A stretch of 64,000 bases of DNA from Cellvibrio sp. 79 (GCA_003056245.1 MVDH01000004.1:124001-188000), one strand, 5' to 3'. Counted from the stretch's first letter, positions 19,316 to 27,256 are shown. Numbers and translations are program-made. The notes: generated by a model from the letters alone, not told the origin.

Positions 19316-19780
19316 ATGATGAGTTATGAAACATTGGATGCTATTGCCGATTCTTACATTCCAGGGTTGCTAATGTTATTTATGGCAAACGTCCTGGCTG
19401 CGCTTTATAAATCCTGGCCACACTACAAATCTGTTGTTCCTTGTATTCGCTTTTTTTCGGGCACTTTATTGTTTTCTTACGGATTGATGTTTATCGATAA
19501 CGCTATTCTTCTTTGGCCCAGGTTCGATCTTGATTATAGTACTCATACCGCCGTAGCCTTATCACTGGTATTTACGTTGTGCGTGTCTTTCCCATCCGGA
19601 TGGAAATTTTTTGCTATTTCAATGCTGGCATACGCAGCGTTGATGTTGTATCAGCGGTACCATTCTGTCTCGGATATTGTTTCTACCAGTGCAATAATTA
19701 GTGTATTTTCCTTTGCGTTATTTAAAGTGCTTTTCAAAAAGAGGCAGCGCAAGGTACTAATACCCAATAATATTTCTTAA
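19316..19780 (+). CDS. PAP2-like integral membrane protein
   Basis: A 154-residue protein with about four to five membrane helices, a basic C-terminal tail (KKRQRK) and an AGGAAG ribosome site. Two segments resemble PAP2/sphingomyelin-synthase-like phosphatase motifs: DYSTHTAVALS for the SGHT motif, and RYHSVSDIV for the R-x-H-x-x-x-D motif. The catalytic His and Asp spacing is kept but the PSGH serine/glycine is changed (STH). It may be a lipid phosphate phosphatase or phosphotransferase, or an inactive relative. It is the first gene of an accessory stretch and has no clear operon partner. Confidence 0.6.
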   Translation: MMSYETLDAIADSYIPGLLMLFMANVLAALYKSWPHYKSVVPCIRFFSGTLLFSYGLMFIDNAILLWPRFDLDYSTHTAVALSLVFTLCVSFPSGWKFFAISMLAYAALMLYQRYHSVSDIVSTSAIISVFSFALFKVLFKKRQRKVLIPNNIS

Positions 19781-19824
19781 AACCATTGAGCCTGATTTTA
19801 TCCAAGAGGATTTTTTAACAGATA

Positions 19825-20280
19825 ATGAATATCGTCATCCGCGAAGCCACTCAAGCCGATCTTACTAATGTCGCAGAATTATTTGATCTATATCGCCAGT
19901 TTTATGAACAGAAGCCCAATCGGGAATTGGCATTCCAGTTTGTCTCAAGCCGATTTAATAACGCCGAGTCGGTAATTCTGATTGCAGAAAATCACCAATT
20001 GGGCATAGTCGGATTTTGCCAGTTATACCCGACTTTTTGTTCTGTTGAAGCTGAACCTATTTATTCACTTTATGATTTGTTCGTGTTGCCTTCAGCTCGA
20101 AAGCTCGGCGCCGGGCGACAGTTGTTAATTGCTGCCGAAGCAAAAGCAAGTGCTGAGGGTAAGGTGCGCCTGGACCTCACGACAGCCAAAACCAACTTGC
20201 CCGCGCAATCCCTCTATGAATCCCTGGGGTGGCAGCGTGATGAAATTTTTTATGCTTATAATAAACGCCCGGTGAGTTAA
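19825..20280 (+). CDS. GNAT-family N-acetyltransferase
   Basis: A 151-residue acetyltransferase with AAGAGGA upstream of the ATG. The fold is recognisable from IREATQADLTNVAELFDLYR at the N-terminus, the beta-4 segment YSLYDLFVLPSARKLGAGRQLL with an R-x-x-G-A-G acetyl-CoA loop variant (RKLGAG), and the C-terminal SLYESLGWQRD. The substrate is unknown; many close relatives are unassigned. Confidence 0.88.
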   Translation: MNIVIREATQADLTNVAELFDLYRQFYEQKPNRELAFQFVSSRFNNAESVILIAENHQLGIVGFCQLYPTFCSVEAEPIYSLYDLFVLPSARKLGAGRQLLIAAEAKASAEGKVRLDLTTAKTNLPAQSLYESLGWQRDEIFYAYNKRPVS

Positions 20281-20313
20281 TCATCGGGGTACATAAAAAC
20301 CAAAGGACCTGAC

Positions 20314-21012
20314 ATGAAAAATATAATTGTATTTCTGCTTGTTATTGCAGCTTATGTGGCTGGTTATTTAACACCAAAAAGCTACTTTGTTGCACCGGAA
20401 TCCCATTCTCCTGCCTCTACAGTTCATAACGTATCCCGGGCCGCTAGTATATTGCCAAATAGTGATTCTATTGCTAATGCTCCGGTTGACCTCGCAGCTG
20501 TAAAAGATAATAAACAAACAGAAACTTCTAATATTGAACAACCAGAGCAAATTCAATCCGATAAAAAAGCAGCTGTATCGAACCAAATGGGATTCGACTC
20601 CGGTGGTTCATCCAGTACCACAAAGGATGCGATCAGTGATGAGGAAATTGATAAGGTAGTGCCCACACCTTTTAATAAGCAGTTGAAAAGTAATCATGGT
20701 TTTATGCGTGATCGTTACCGCAAGTTTGTTGATCAGGAGCATCCGAGTGACCATGATAGAGATATGTATAACCATCTATCGGATGCGATTTTAAGTAACC
20801 CCTATGCAAAGTATTTGAATATCGAGTCTATGCAGTGCAAAGCAGGGCTTTGCGAGATCAGACTTTATGAGCAAAAGAGTGGGGTTTGGAGTTATATTCA
20901 AGCCGAAATGAGTTTGCAGGATTGGTGGAAATTTAGTTCCCGAAGTGCTTCCGGGTTTGACGTTGGCGATAAAAGCAAACAGGGTTGGTATGTATTGTTA
21001 ACCACTGATTAA
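20314..21012 (+). CDS. Membrane-anchored periplasmic protein of unknown function
   Basis: A 232-residue protein with an AAAGGA site. Residues 4-22 form one hydrophobic anchor (IIVFLLVIAAYVAGYL). Residues about 25-115 are a low-complexity polar linker rich in Ser, Asp and Gln. The folded C-terminal part carries a cysteine pair in SMQCKAGLCEIRLYE, a pattern seen in several uncharacterised proteobacterial exported proteins, where it probably forms a disulfide. No catalytic motif is seen. It stands 34 nt after the GNAT gene and may be co-transcribed with it. Confidence 0.6.
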   Translation: MKNIIVFLLVIAAYVAGYLTPKSYFVAPESHSPASTVHNVSRAASILPNSDSIANAPVDLAAVKDNKQTETSNIEQPEQIQSDKKAAVSNQMGFDSGGSSSTTKDAISDEEIDKVVPTPFNKQLKSNHGFMRDRYRKFVDQEHPSDHDRDMYNHLSDAILSNPYAKYLNIESMQCKAGLCEIRLYEQKSGVWSYIQAEMSLQDWWKFSSRSASGFDVGDKSKQGWYVLLTTD

Positions 21013-21022
21013 AGGTTTTCAT

Positions 21023-21283
21023 GTGGATATTCGATTAGCACAGCAAACTGATCTGGAGCTTTTTTTCCAGTATCTCGATCTTCAATTACAAAGTAATGGC
21101 GCTGGGGATAGTGTTGTGTTTCAGCCGGTCTCGCGTGACGAGTCACGCGTTAATGAAACGATCAGAAGCAAGAAAATAATGTGCGTTGATGAACTTGAAT
21201 TGGATGAAGCCACTGCGCATCTTTATGGTGAGTGTAAAACAATGAATTATTTCAACAGGAGTTGGTCAGCAAATTATGTATAA
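21023..21283 (+). pseudogene. Truncated GNAT-like remnant
   Basis: An 86-codon frame starting at a GTG. Its first 45 or so residues (DIRLAQQTDLELFFQYLDLQ, then VVFQPVSRDESRVNETIRSK) look like the start of a GNAT acetyltransferase, but the acetyl-CoA-binding core is absent and the rest (ending NRSWSANYV) does not resemble the family. An internal deletion or decay is inferred. It overlaps the PaiB-like gene start by 8 bases. It could still be translated as a short protein. Confidence 0.5.
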
Positions 21284-21917
21284 CCCGAAGCTACATGAAG
21301 AGAACCGTCTTGATGTTTTGCATCAATTGATCCGTGATTATCCGTTGGCAACATTAGTGGTAATGGGCGAGGGGGAGTTAGTGGCTAATGCGATTCCATT
21401 TTATCTGGATAGCAGTCGCGGTGAGTTCGGCACCCTGGTCGCTCACGTTTCCCGTGCCAATCCACTCTGGCAATTACCTGCAACAGATATTTCCGCATTG
21501 ATTATTTTTCAGGGCGCCCAACGGTATATCACACCTTCATGGTACGCGACTAAAGCAGAAACCGGAAAAGTTGTGCCCACCTGGAATTATGTGGTTGTTC
21601 AGGCGCGCGGAGTTCCGCAATTTATTCATGATCGTGATTGGTTGCTAACCCATGTAAACCAACTGACCGCGACTCATGAACAAGACAGGAAAACTCCCTG
21701 GCAAGTCAGTGATGCACCAGAAGATTTTATTGAGCGGTTATTGAATGGAATTGTGGGTTTGGAGATTCCGCTTGAGAATATTAGCGGCAAATGGAAAACC
21801 AGTCAGAATCGACCGGAGGCGGATAAGCAGGGAGTAATTAACGGATTGCAGGATAATGGTGGTCATCCTGATGATCTAATTATGGCCGGCCTGGTAAAAC
21901 AACATACCGTCACCTGA
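21276..21917 (+). CDS. PaiB-like FMN-binding protein
   Basis: A 213-residue member of the PaiB/FMN-binding split-barrel family (start MYNPKLHEENRLDVLHQLI; conserved HVSRANPLW, YITPSWYATK and PTWNYVVVQARG). Bacillus PaiB was described as a repressor of sporulation and protease genes and sits beside PaiA, a polyamine GNAT; the proteobacterial proteins are probably flavin-binding enzymes or regulators with unknown target. Here the preceding frame is a truncated GNAT, possibly the lost partner. Confidence 0.85.
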   Translation: MYNPKLHEENRLDVLHQLIRDYPLATLVVMGEGELVANAIPFYLDSSRGEFGTLVAHVSRANPLWQLPATDISALIIFQGAQRYITPSWYATKAETGKVVPTWNYVVVQARGVPQFIHDRDWLLTHVNQLTATHEQDRKTPWQVSDAPEDFIERLLNGIVGLEIPLENISGKWKTSQNRPEADKQGVINGLQDNGGHPDDLIMAGLVKQHTVT

Positions 21918-21938
21918 TAAAAGAGCAACATCCAGCTT

Positions 21939-22721
21939 ATGAGCGATGTAAAAAAAATTTCCGTCATAGTTCCTGCGCACAATGAAGAAAAATTTATTGG
22001 CGGCTGTCTTGCTGCGATTGAGACTGCCGCTAAAAATGTTGTGCAAGAAGTTGAAATGGTTGTGGTATTGAATCGTTGTAGTGATTCAACCGCGCAAATT
22101 GCCAAAAAACATGGCGCCTTAACGGTGACTGATGAAAGCCGCTGCATAGCCGCAGTCAGAAATCGCGGGATTGCGGAAGCGAGCGGCGACGTTCTTGTTA
22201 CTTGCGATGCGGACAGCCGTTTGCACCCACAAGCATTGGTTTTCGTTGTTGATGCATTAAGCAATCCGAATATCATTGGTGGCGGAATGCCCATTCGATA
22301 TGATCGTCGTTCTCCCGGGATAGTTGCCAGTGAATGGTGCCTCGATGCGGCTGTGGCTCTGACTGGTTTGTCTGCCGGTGCCTTTTGGGCGACAGCGGAA
22401 GCCTTTCGGGCGGTAGGCGGGTTTGATGAAAATTTATTGATCGTAGAAGATGTGGATTTTGCCAAACGATTAAAAGCATTTGGGAAAATACAAAAGAAAC
22501 GTTATATCTGCCTTAAAAAAGCCCCCATGCTGACTTCATCTCGAAAGTTTGACTATTTCGGTGACTGGTCTTTTTTTAAAATGGCAACACTGGATGCGCC
22601 CCGCATCTGGCGTAGCTTGAAAAGAATTGATACCGATTTCGTGGATGAATACTTCCACGATTTTAATGACAAGCGCACTGTGGATAAAAAAACTGCAATC
22701 GATGATAAGAAAAACCACTGA
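21939..22721 (+). CDS. Family 2 glycosyltransferase
   Basis: A 260-residue GT-A fold enzyme using a nucleotide-sugar donor. The start ISVIVPAHNEEKFIGGCL is the classic GT2 nucleotide-binding strand. The metal-binding DxD-type motif is CDADSR (about residues 88-93), and VEDVDFAKR supplies the ED catalytic-base region. No membrane helices are predicted, so it is likely peripheral. The acceptor is unknown, and no other glycan-synthesis genes are nearby. Its stop lies 2 bases from the stop of a convergent minus-strand gene. Confidence 0.88.
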   Translation: MSDVKKISVIVPAHNEEKFIGGCLAAIETAAKNVVQEVEMVVVLNRCSDSTAQIAKKHGALTVTDESRCIAAVRNRGIAEASGDVLVTCDADSRLHPQALVFVVDALSNPNIIGGGMPIRYDRRSPGIVASEWCLDAAVALTGLSAGAFWATAEAFRAVGGFDENLLIVEDVDFAKRLKAFGKIQKKRYICLKKAPMLTSSRKFDYFGDWSFFKMATLDAPRIWRSLKRIDTDFVDEYFHDFNDKRTVDKKTAIDDKKNH

Positions 22722-22730
22722 TGTCAGTGG
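22709..22730 (-). terminator. Terminator overlapping two convergent stop codons
   Basis: CCACTGA-TG-TCAGTGG forms a hairpin and, on the minus strand, is followed by six T. It spans the stop codons of the glycosyltransferase (plus) and the 71-residue minus-strand gene, and suits the minus transcript best. Confidence 0.7.
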
Positions 22731-22939
22731 TAAATCTTGTCTGGCTTAACAACGCTGATCCAAACCCGCAGTTCAAGAATCAATTGCTGTATATCATGGA
22801 TTTCGCTCCATAAAATTTCCCGTCCTACCAGTTTGCGAAACGTATTTTCCGCAATCTGCTGGGCAGCTTCCATATCATTAATTGCCTGCTTTAAACCCAA
22901 ACGGGCGGAATATTCTTTTTGAACAACCAGACCAGACAT
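22724..22939 (-). CDS. Small hypothetical protein, 71 residues
   Basis: A short gene supported by a strong AAAGGAG ribosome site seven bases before the ATG and by a T-tailed hairpin at its stop. The product is soluble, largely helical and amphipathic (QAINDMEAAQQIAENTFRKL), with no known domain. It could be a small regulator or adaptor, but nothing specific is claimed. It is convergent with the glycosyltransferase. Confidence 0.65.
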   Translation of the reverse strand: MSGLVVQKEYSARLGLKQAINDMEAAQQIAENTFRKLVGREILWSEIHDIQQLILELRVWISVVKPDKIYH

Positions 22940-23740
22940 ACAATGCTCCTTTACCCAAAGTTAAGTTTTGTTTAGCACTGAAACATTCCACATTACTTAA
23001 TTTCATGAGGTGAGTATCAACGATTTTCCTGACGAAGTTTTTGTAAAAAATTCCTGCTTAAAAGCCATACTTTCATAAAAAAATTCACATCTATCATTCA
23101 AAACTTTGCTGTAGCGTTCTAATAAACCATCGATCTACGATATTCCTTTGCCCACAAATTGCTGGTTGATATCTCAATTCCCCGCCAGCATGTTGATTCT
23201 ATTGGCTTTTGTTTTTAGGGATTAATGAACTCTAATCGCAAGAGTCAGGTCCGTTTTTCCAGCGAAACAAGTGCATATCAATAAGGCAATCCTTGTGCCA
23301 AAGTTGTCTCTATTACCAAATGTGAAATTTGTTAAAAAATCGGGATTTATAATTGTTAGCAAATTCAATGGCTATGGTTATGGATGTTAAAGCTGGTTAT
23401 TGAACCAGAGTCGCTATTGTTGAACCTGCGTGGAATTTAATTATTTTTCTTATAACGTTGTTTTGAAAAATTAGCCCTAAGTGGATTGAAAAGTTTACCG
23501 AATTACTCATTTTCTGCAAAAGTGTGATTGATGTCGCGTTGGTTGGTTTTCTAATATTCTGATTAAGTATGTTGTAGTCACTATCCGCCTGCTATACCTG
23601 AAACTACTTCGTATAGATGTGGTTATTGGAAGCATTATGTTACGTAAAGTCAGATATGTTATTGATGTTGTTTTATGTGTCAGTGCTCTTTCCGGAAATT
23701 CGTTCCCGGATTTATCTTTTGCATCAGGTGTATGCAGTTG
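22940..23740. other. AT-rich gap before the GTPase/roadblock operon
   Basis: About 800 bases, AT-rich, with no convincing gene. Frames starting near 23617 and 23675 overlap the next gene but lack ribosome sites and read as alternative-frame shadows. The operon promoter is expected here but no clear -35/-10 pair was settled on. No repeat or RNA structure was recognised. Confidence 0.4.
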
Positions 23741-24385
23741 ATGCGGTATCTGGGATGTCTTGGTTTAATCAAGCCGGAGGTGGATTTGATCCGCACAATT
23801 CTTCGGACAAGTTCACGCCTGGATAAGCGCTGGGCACTGGCTGAAAGTGGTGAGTGCGACGCACTTTTGGTTTATAACGCCGAAAAAAGTGTTGCTCCTT
23901 TTACCCTTAAACCTACCACGCAATTGATCATGATTCGTCGTCGCGGCGAAAAACATGATGGACATGTTTTTTTGAAACCTTTTCGTGCTGATGAGCTGAT
24001 CGATACGCTCATTGTTATCGACACTGAAAATTATTCGGCCCCGGTGCCGGCGGGAACTGTAAACAATCAGGTTTCCGCGAATCTTTATCGCCTGAAAAAA
24101 TGGCCTCCAGCCGATATTTTGCAGCAGCACAAAAATTATATGTTACTGGCTGTTTATCTCAGCCGGGGCACAAAAACCTTGCAGGATTTAATGACTTTAT
24201 CGGGGCAGGGCGAAGCCCTGTGTAATAACTTTTTGAAAGTGTTGCAGGAGCGCGGCCTATTGCAAATAGAGGGGGGCAAGGGTAGTCCAATTGTTACTTC
24301 CATTGAGCGCCCGGCAAGAATCCAGGATGAAAAGAAAAATTTTTTTTCATTACTTAAAGCTAAATTGGGTTTAACCAAAAAATAA
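23741..24385 (+). CDS. Pseudo-receiver / winged-helix protein of a conservon-like operon
   Basis: About 214 residues; the start is chosen at 23741 so that the first strand of the receiver-like domain (MRYLGCLGLIKPEVDLIRT) is intact, but the ribosome site is weak and 23732 is possible. Residues 1-95 look like a degenerate response-regulator receiver: a KPF-type end (VFLKPFRADEL) is present but an acidic pocket and clear phospho-Asp are not. Residues about 120-195 look like a winged helix (NNFLKVLQERGLLQIEGGKG), comparable in position and form to the DUF742/CvnC component of conservons. It is the first gene of a tightly packed operon with a GTPase and roadblock proteins, so it may act as a signalling adaptor rather than a classical transcription factor. 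Confidence 0.6.
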   Translation: MRYLGCLGLIKPEVDLIRTILRTSSRLDKRWALAESGECDALLVYNAEKSVAPFTLKPTTQLIMIRRRGEKHDGHVFLKPFRADELIDTLIVIDTENYSAPVPAGTVNNQVSANLYRLKKWPPADILQQHKNYMLLAVYLSRGTKTLQDLMTLSGQGEALCNNFLKVLQERGLLQIEGGKGSPIVTSIERPARIQDEKKNFFSLLKAKLGLTKK

Positions 24386-24398
24386 TAAAGTGATGATT

Positions 24399-24947
24399 AT
24401 GAAAGAATATAAATTGGTTTTTACAGGAACTACTGGCGCAGGCAAAACGACGGCAATCAATGCAATCAGCGAAGTGCCTGCGGTAAAAACGGATGTTGCC
24501 AATACCGATTCCACACTGAATAAAGAGTTTACAACTGTCGGGCTGGATTTTGGCCAGATTAACCTGGCGAACGGTGATCGGGTCCGTTTATTTGGAACTC
24601 CCGGTCAATCGCGTTTTGATTTTATGTGGAAAATTTTAACCAAAGATGCATTTGGCCTGATTATTTTGATTGATAACTCACGCCCTGAACCGCTCGCTGA
24701 TTTGGCTGTTTATCTGGAAGGCTTTGCACAGGAACTTAGGAATACCCCCTGTGTAATTGGTGTTGGCCGAACCGAAGAGCATCACACTCCCTCGCTGGAT
24801 GATTTCTCTACGGCATTGGAAAGTAAAGGGTTTACGCTCCCGGTTATCCCTGTCGATGTAAGGTTGCCGAAAGACGTTATTTTATTGATTGAATTATTGA
24901 TGGCCCAGGCTGAAGCCGATATGCAAGAGGAGTTTCTATCCCAATGA
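24399..24947 (+). CDS. Ras-like small GTPase (MglA/CvnD-type)
   Basis: About 182 residues (start at the ATG at 24399; ATGs or a GTG 6-9 bases earlier are alternatives). The P-loop is GTTGAGKT (10-17). The switch/G3 region is FGTPGQSRFDFMW (about 65-77), where GTPGQ replaces the usual DxxGQ, exactly as in actinobacterial conservon GTPases. The TVGLDFG strand (about 46-52) also matches them. The G4 base-specificity motif NKxD is not present; GVGRTEE is found in its place, so nucleotide preference is uncertain. It would cycle with the roadblock proteins encoded next, which may act as GAP-like or scaffold partners. Its stop overlaps the next start (ATGA). Confidence 0.85.
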   Translation: MKEYKLVFTGTTGAGKTTAINAISEVPAVKTDVANTDSTLNKEFTTVGLDFGQINLANGDRVRLFGTPGQSRFDFMWKILTKDAFGLIILIDNSRPEPLADLAVYLEGFAQELRNTPCVIGVGRTEEHHTPSLDDFSTALESKGFTLPVIPVDVRLPKDVILLIELLMAQAEADMQEEFLSQ

Positions 24948-25327
24948 ATATTGATGTCGGTATTCTTGCGAATGCCCGGAATGAATGCAGGAAACTCCTT
25001 ACCGAACAAGTTGGTGTACTGGGTGTTGTTATTTCATCGGTCGATGGTTTTGATGTGGCTAGCGCGGTAACCAGAGACCTGGAACCTGCAAAAATTGCAG
25101 CAATGGCAAGTTCCATTGCTGCAATAGGTATTGTTGTTTCGCAGGAAGCTTCTTTGGGGGCGAGTAAGAGCATTACGGTTAACACTGAAGACGGTTTTGT
25201 ATATATCACCAATATTGAATTGGCCGGCCAGCTTTGCGCATTAAATGTTATTGCAAATAGCTCGGCGATACTCGCCCAGATTATTTATCACAGCGGTGAA
25301 ATTAAGCGGAGGCTGGAAGTCAGTTGA
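24944..25327 (+). CDS. Roadblock/LC7-domain protein (first of three)
   Basis: A 127-residue roadblock/longin-fold protein (MglB/CvnB class). The pattern GVLGVVISSVDGFDVASAV followed by KIAAMASSIAAIGIVVSQE, and ending in NSSAILAQIIYHSGEIKRRL, is typical. Such proteins dimerise and regulate small GTPases, as MglB does for MglA. It starts within the GTPase stop (ATGA overlap) and ends overlapping the TTG start of the next gene, so translation is coupled. Confidence 0.85.
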   Translation: MNIDVGILANARNECRKLLTEQVGVLGVVISSVDGFDVASAVTRDLEPAKIAAMASSIAAIGIVVSQEASLGASKSITVNTEDGFVYITNIELAGQLCALNVIANSSAILAQIIYHSGEIKRRLEVS

Positions 25328-25713
25328 TCTATCAAGCCCTGGACAGCGAATTAAAGTTGTTGGCAAAAACACCCGGTGTTATTGCTTGTGTATTGGTGAG
25401 CGCCGACACGGGAATGATTTTTTTATCCAGTGCCAAAAGTGACCAGATTGATGTGATGGCAGAAGCTGCCCGGGATTATTGGGTCTTGCATCAGAAAAAC
25501 GGCAAGGTATTTGAAGCATTGGGTTCGGTACGCAATGTATTTATCCAGCACGAGCGCGCGCATTTGTCGGTACAAATGTTTGGGCATTCATCAATGCTGC
25601 TGGTAACCATTTCGAGGTTGCGCAGTGTTGACTGGAGTTCCTGGTCTGCCAATACAAAAAAAATCAGCGAATTGTTATATAAGTTAGATGTATCCAATGG
25701 TAAGTGTGAATAA
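25324..25713 (+). CDS. Roadblock-like protein (second of three)
   Basis: A 129-residue protein of roadblock/longin-like character: an N-terminal helix, then CVLVSADTGMIFLS and LLVTISRLRSVDWSS strands. The start is a TTG overlapping the previous stop (TTGA) with GGAAG upstream, unusual but well coupled. Sequence is more divergent than the first roadblock protein; the assignment rests on length, position and fold-like pattern. Confidence 0.65.
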   Translation: MIYQALDSELKLLAKTPGVIACVLVSADTGMIFLSSAKSDQIDVMAEAARDYWVLHQKNGKVFEALGSVRNVFIQHERAHLSVQMFGHSSMLLVTISRLRSVDWSSWSANTKKISELLYKLDVSNGKCE

Positions 25714-25751
25714 GTTAGCGTTTCCTATCATTTGCAAACAGGTAATTAACT

Positions 25752-26111
25752 ATGTCTACAATCAAGCAGTCTATTGACGAACTTTTGGTATTGGATGGCG
25801 CCCTATGCTGTGCTGTGGTGGATTCTGCCAGTGGCATGATGTTAGGTGCTGGCGGTTCCGGTGTTGATCTGGAGGTCGCCGCTGCCGGCAACACCGAAGT
25901 AGTCCGGGCCAAATTGAAAACAATGCGTTCATTGGGTTTGAATGATGTGATTGAAGATATTCTTATTACGTTGGGCAAACAGTATCATCTGATTAGGCCC
26001 ATGTCGCGCAAAGAGGGTGTGTTTATTTATTATGTGTTGGACAAAAATAAATCCAATTTGGCTATGGCGCGGCGTAAATTGGCAGACATAGAAAAAGAAT
26101 TAACCTTCTAG
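25752..26111 (+). CDS. Roadblock-like protein (third of three)
   Basis: A 119-residue roadblock-like protein: MSTIKQSIDELLVLDGALC starts the first helix/strand, GNTEVVRAKLKTMRSLGL the central helix, and KQYHLIRPMSRKEGVFIYY the later strands. Similar proteins occur in other Gammaproteobacteria, including, as I recall, Acinetobacter. The gene is 38 nt after the second roadblock gene; the ribosome site is weak. It closes the operon. No sensor kinase or cytochrome gene is associated, unlike true conservons. Confidence 0.7.
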   Translation: MSTIKQSIDELLVLDGALCCAVVDSASGMMLGAGGSGVDLEVAAAGNTEVVRAKLKTMRSLGLNDVIEDILITLGKQYHLIRPMSRKEGVFIYYVLDKNKSNLAMARRKLADIEKELTF

Positions 26112-26221
26112 TTTTATTTTTTATATTGTTTTTATTTCGCGCTGGGCAGGGATGCTGCCGCAACCATTTTATTCCTGGAATAATTTAACCATCCATGGCC
26201 AGTTTTGAATGCCTGCATTAT

Positions 26222-27256
26222 TCAAGCGGCAACAGGTGTATTGGGTTTATTGTTTAATAATTGTTGCACTTCACTACGTGAGTTCGCTTGTTCAAGGGCA
26301 GAATTGGTTGTATCAGGGTTGTAACTAATCATATCCCAGCCGTTATGTGCCTGATCGGGAAAATCACCTGTCCATACTTGCGGAGATGCAATAACGGCTC
26401 GTGTGACAACATAGGTGTAATTGGTGAGTGCATGCCAGGAAAGAACAATATCTGAAACTTCGATATGATCTTTTGCAACACTAAATGATAGCGAAAATTC
26501 TTGCCCTACATCCTTAAAACTAAATGGCCATTCTGATGGCGGAGCTTTGGGAACCAAATCATATGAGTTGCGTACACGAATAGTTTTGTTTTTCAAATTG
26601 TAGGTTTGCTCGTAAACGGTTTGCCAGTTACTGCTGCCAACGCGGGGGCTGGCAAAGGTGATGCTGGTAACACCAACATCCGGCAAGCTTACCGCCATGT
26701 CCAGTGTAAATAAGCTGGCAAGTGCTCCACCGAGGCTGTGGCCAGTAATAAAAATTTCAGTGGGGGCATCAGGTAGTTTATTAAGTGCAGTAAATATCTG
26801 GTTTTGCAAAGACGCAATCATTGTTTGTTTTGTGGTGGTGTAAATTTTATTAAACCCATCACCGACATAAACATTCTTGGGAAAATTATTTGTATTGTTA
26901 AACGGTGCGAATGCGAGTGATGCGCCGGATTCAAGGTCAAGCAACATATCATCCAGTGATGATGTGCCGCGAAATGCAATTAAATATGTGTTGCTTTGTG
27001 AGGAAGATTGATAAAGCAGTGCATAGCGTTCTTCTTCGCCGCTGCCCCAGATGACATCGTCAAACCCGGTAAAGCGCAGCAAAAAATTAAAATTAATACT
27101 ATCAAATTCCAGCGCCGGCGGTACATAAGCGGGATTGCTACTGTTGGCAAAATCACTATAAGCTGCTGCTGAAGCGGCGGCTAATAAATTGGCAAAGGTT
27201 GGATCGAGGAAAGTATTACCTGATAAATCCCTGGTAACATTACTGGTGTCGCTCAT
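26222..27256 (-). CDS. Class 3 lipase-family alpha/beta hydrolase
   Basis: A 344-residue serine esterase or lipase. The ATG at 27256 has AAGGAG seven bases upstream. The catalytic triad is readable: S174 in TGHSLGGALA, D233 in NSYDLVP and H275 in SWHALTNY. A class 3 oxyanion region, AFRGTSSLDD, precedes it. No signal peptide or lipobox is seen, so it would act in the cytoplasm or leave by a non-classical route. Substrate (triacylglycerol, phospholipid or other ester) is unknown. It is a single gene facing the GTPase operon. Confidence 0.9.
   Translation of the reverse strand: MSDTSNVTRDLSGNTFLDPTFANLLAAASAAAYSDFANSSNPAYVPPALEFDSINFNFLLRFTGFDDVIWGSGEEERYALLYQSSSQSNTYLIAFRGTSSLDDMLLDLESGASLAFAPFNNTNNFPKNVYVGDGFNKIYTTTKQTMIASLQNQIFTALNKLPDAPTEIFITGHSLGGALASLFTLDMAVSLPDVGVTSITFASPRVGSSNWQTVYEQTYNLKNKTIRVRNSYDLVPKAPPSEWPFSFKDVGQEFSLSFSVAKDHIEVSDIVLSWHALTNYTYVVTRAVIASPQVWTGDFPDQAHNGWDMISYNPDTTNSALEQANSRSEVQQLLNNKPNTPVAA

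Noticed and set aside
23617-23826. 69-codon frame before the GTPase operon
   Set aside because: It overlaps the pseudo-receiver gene in another frame and lacks a ribosome site.
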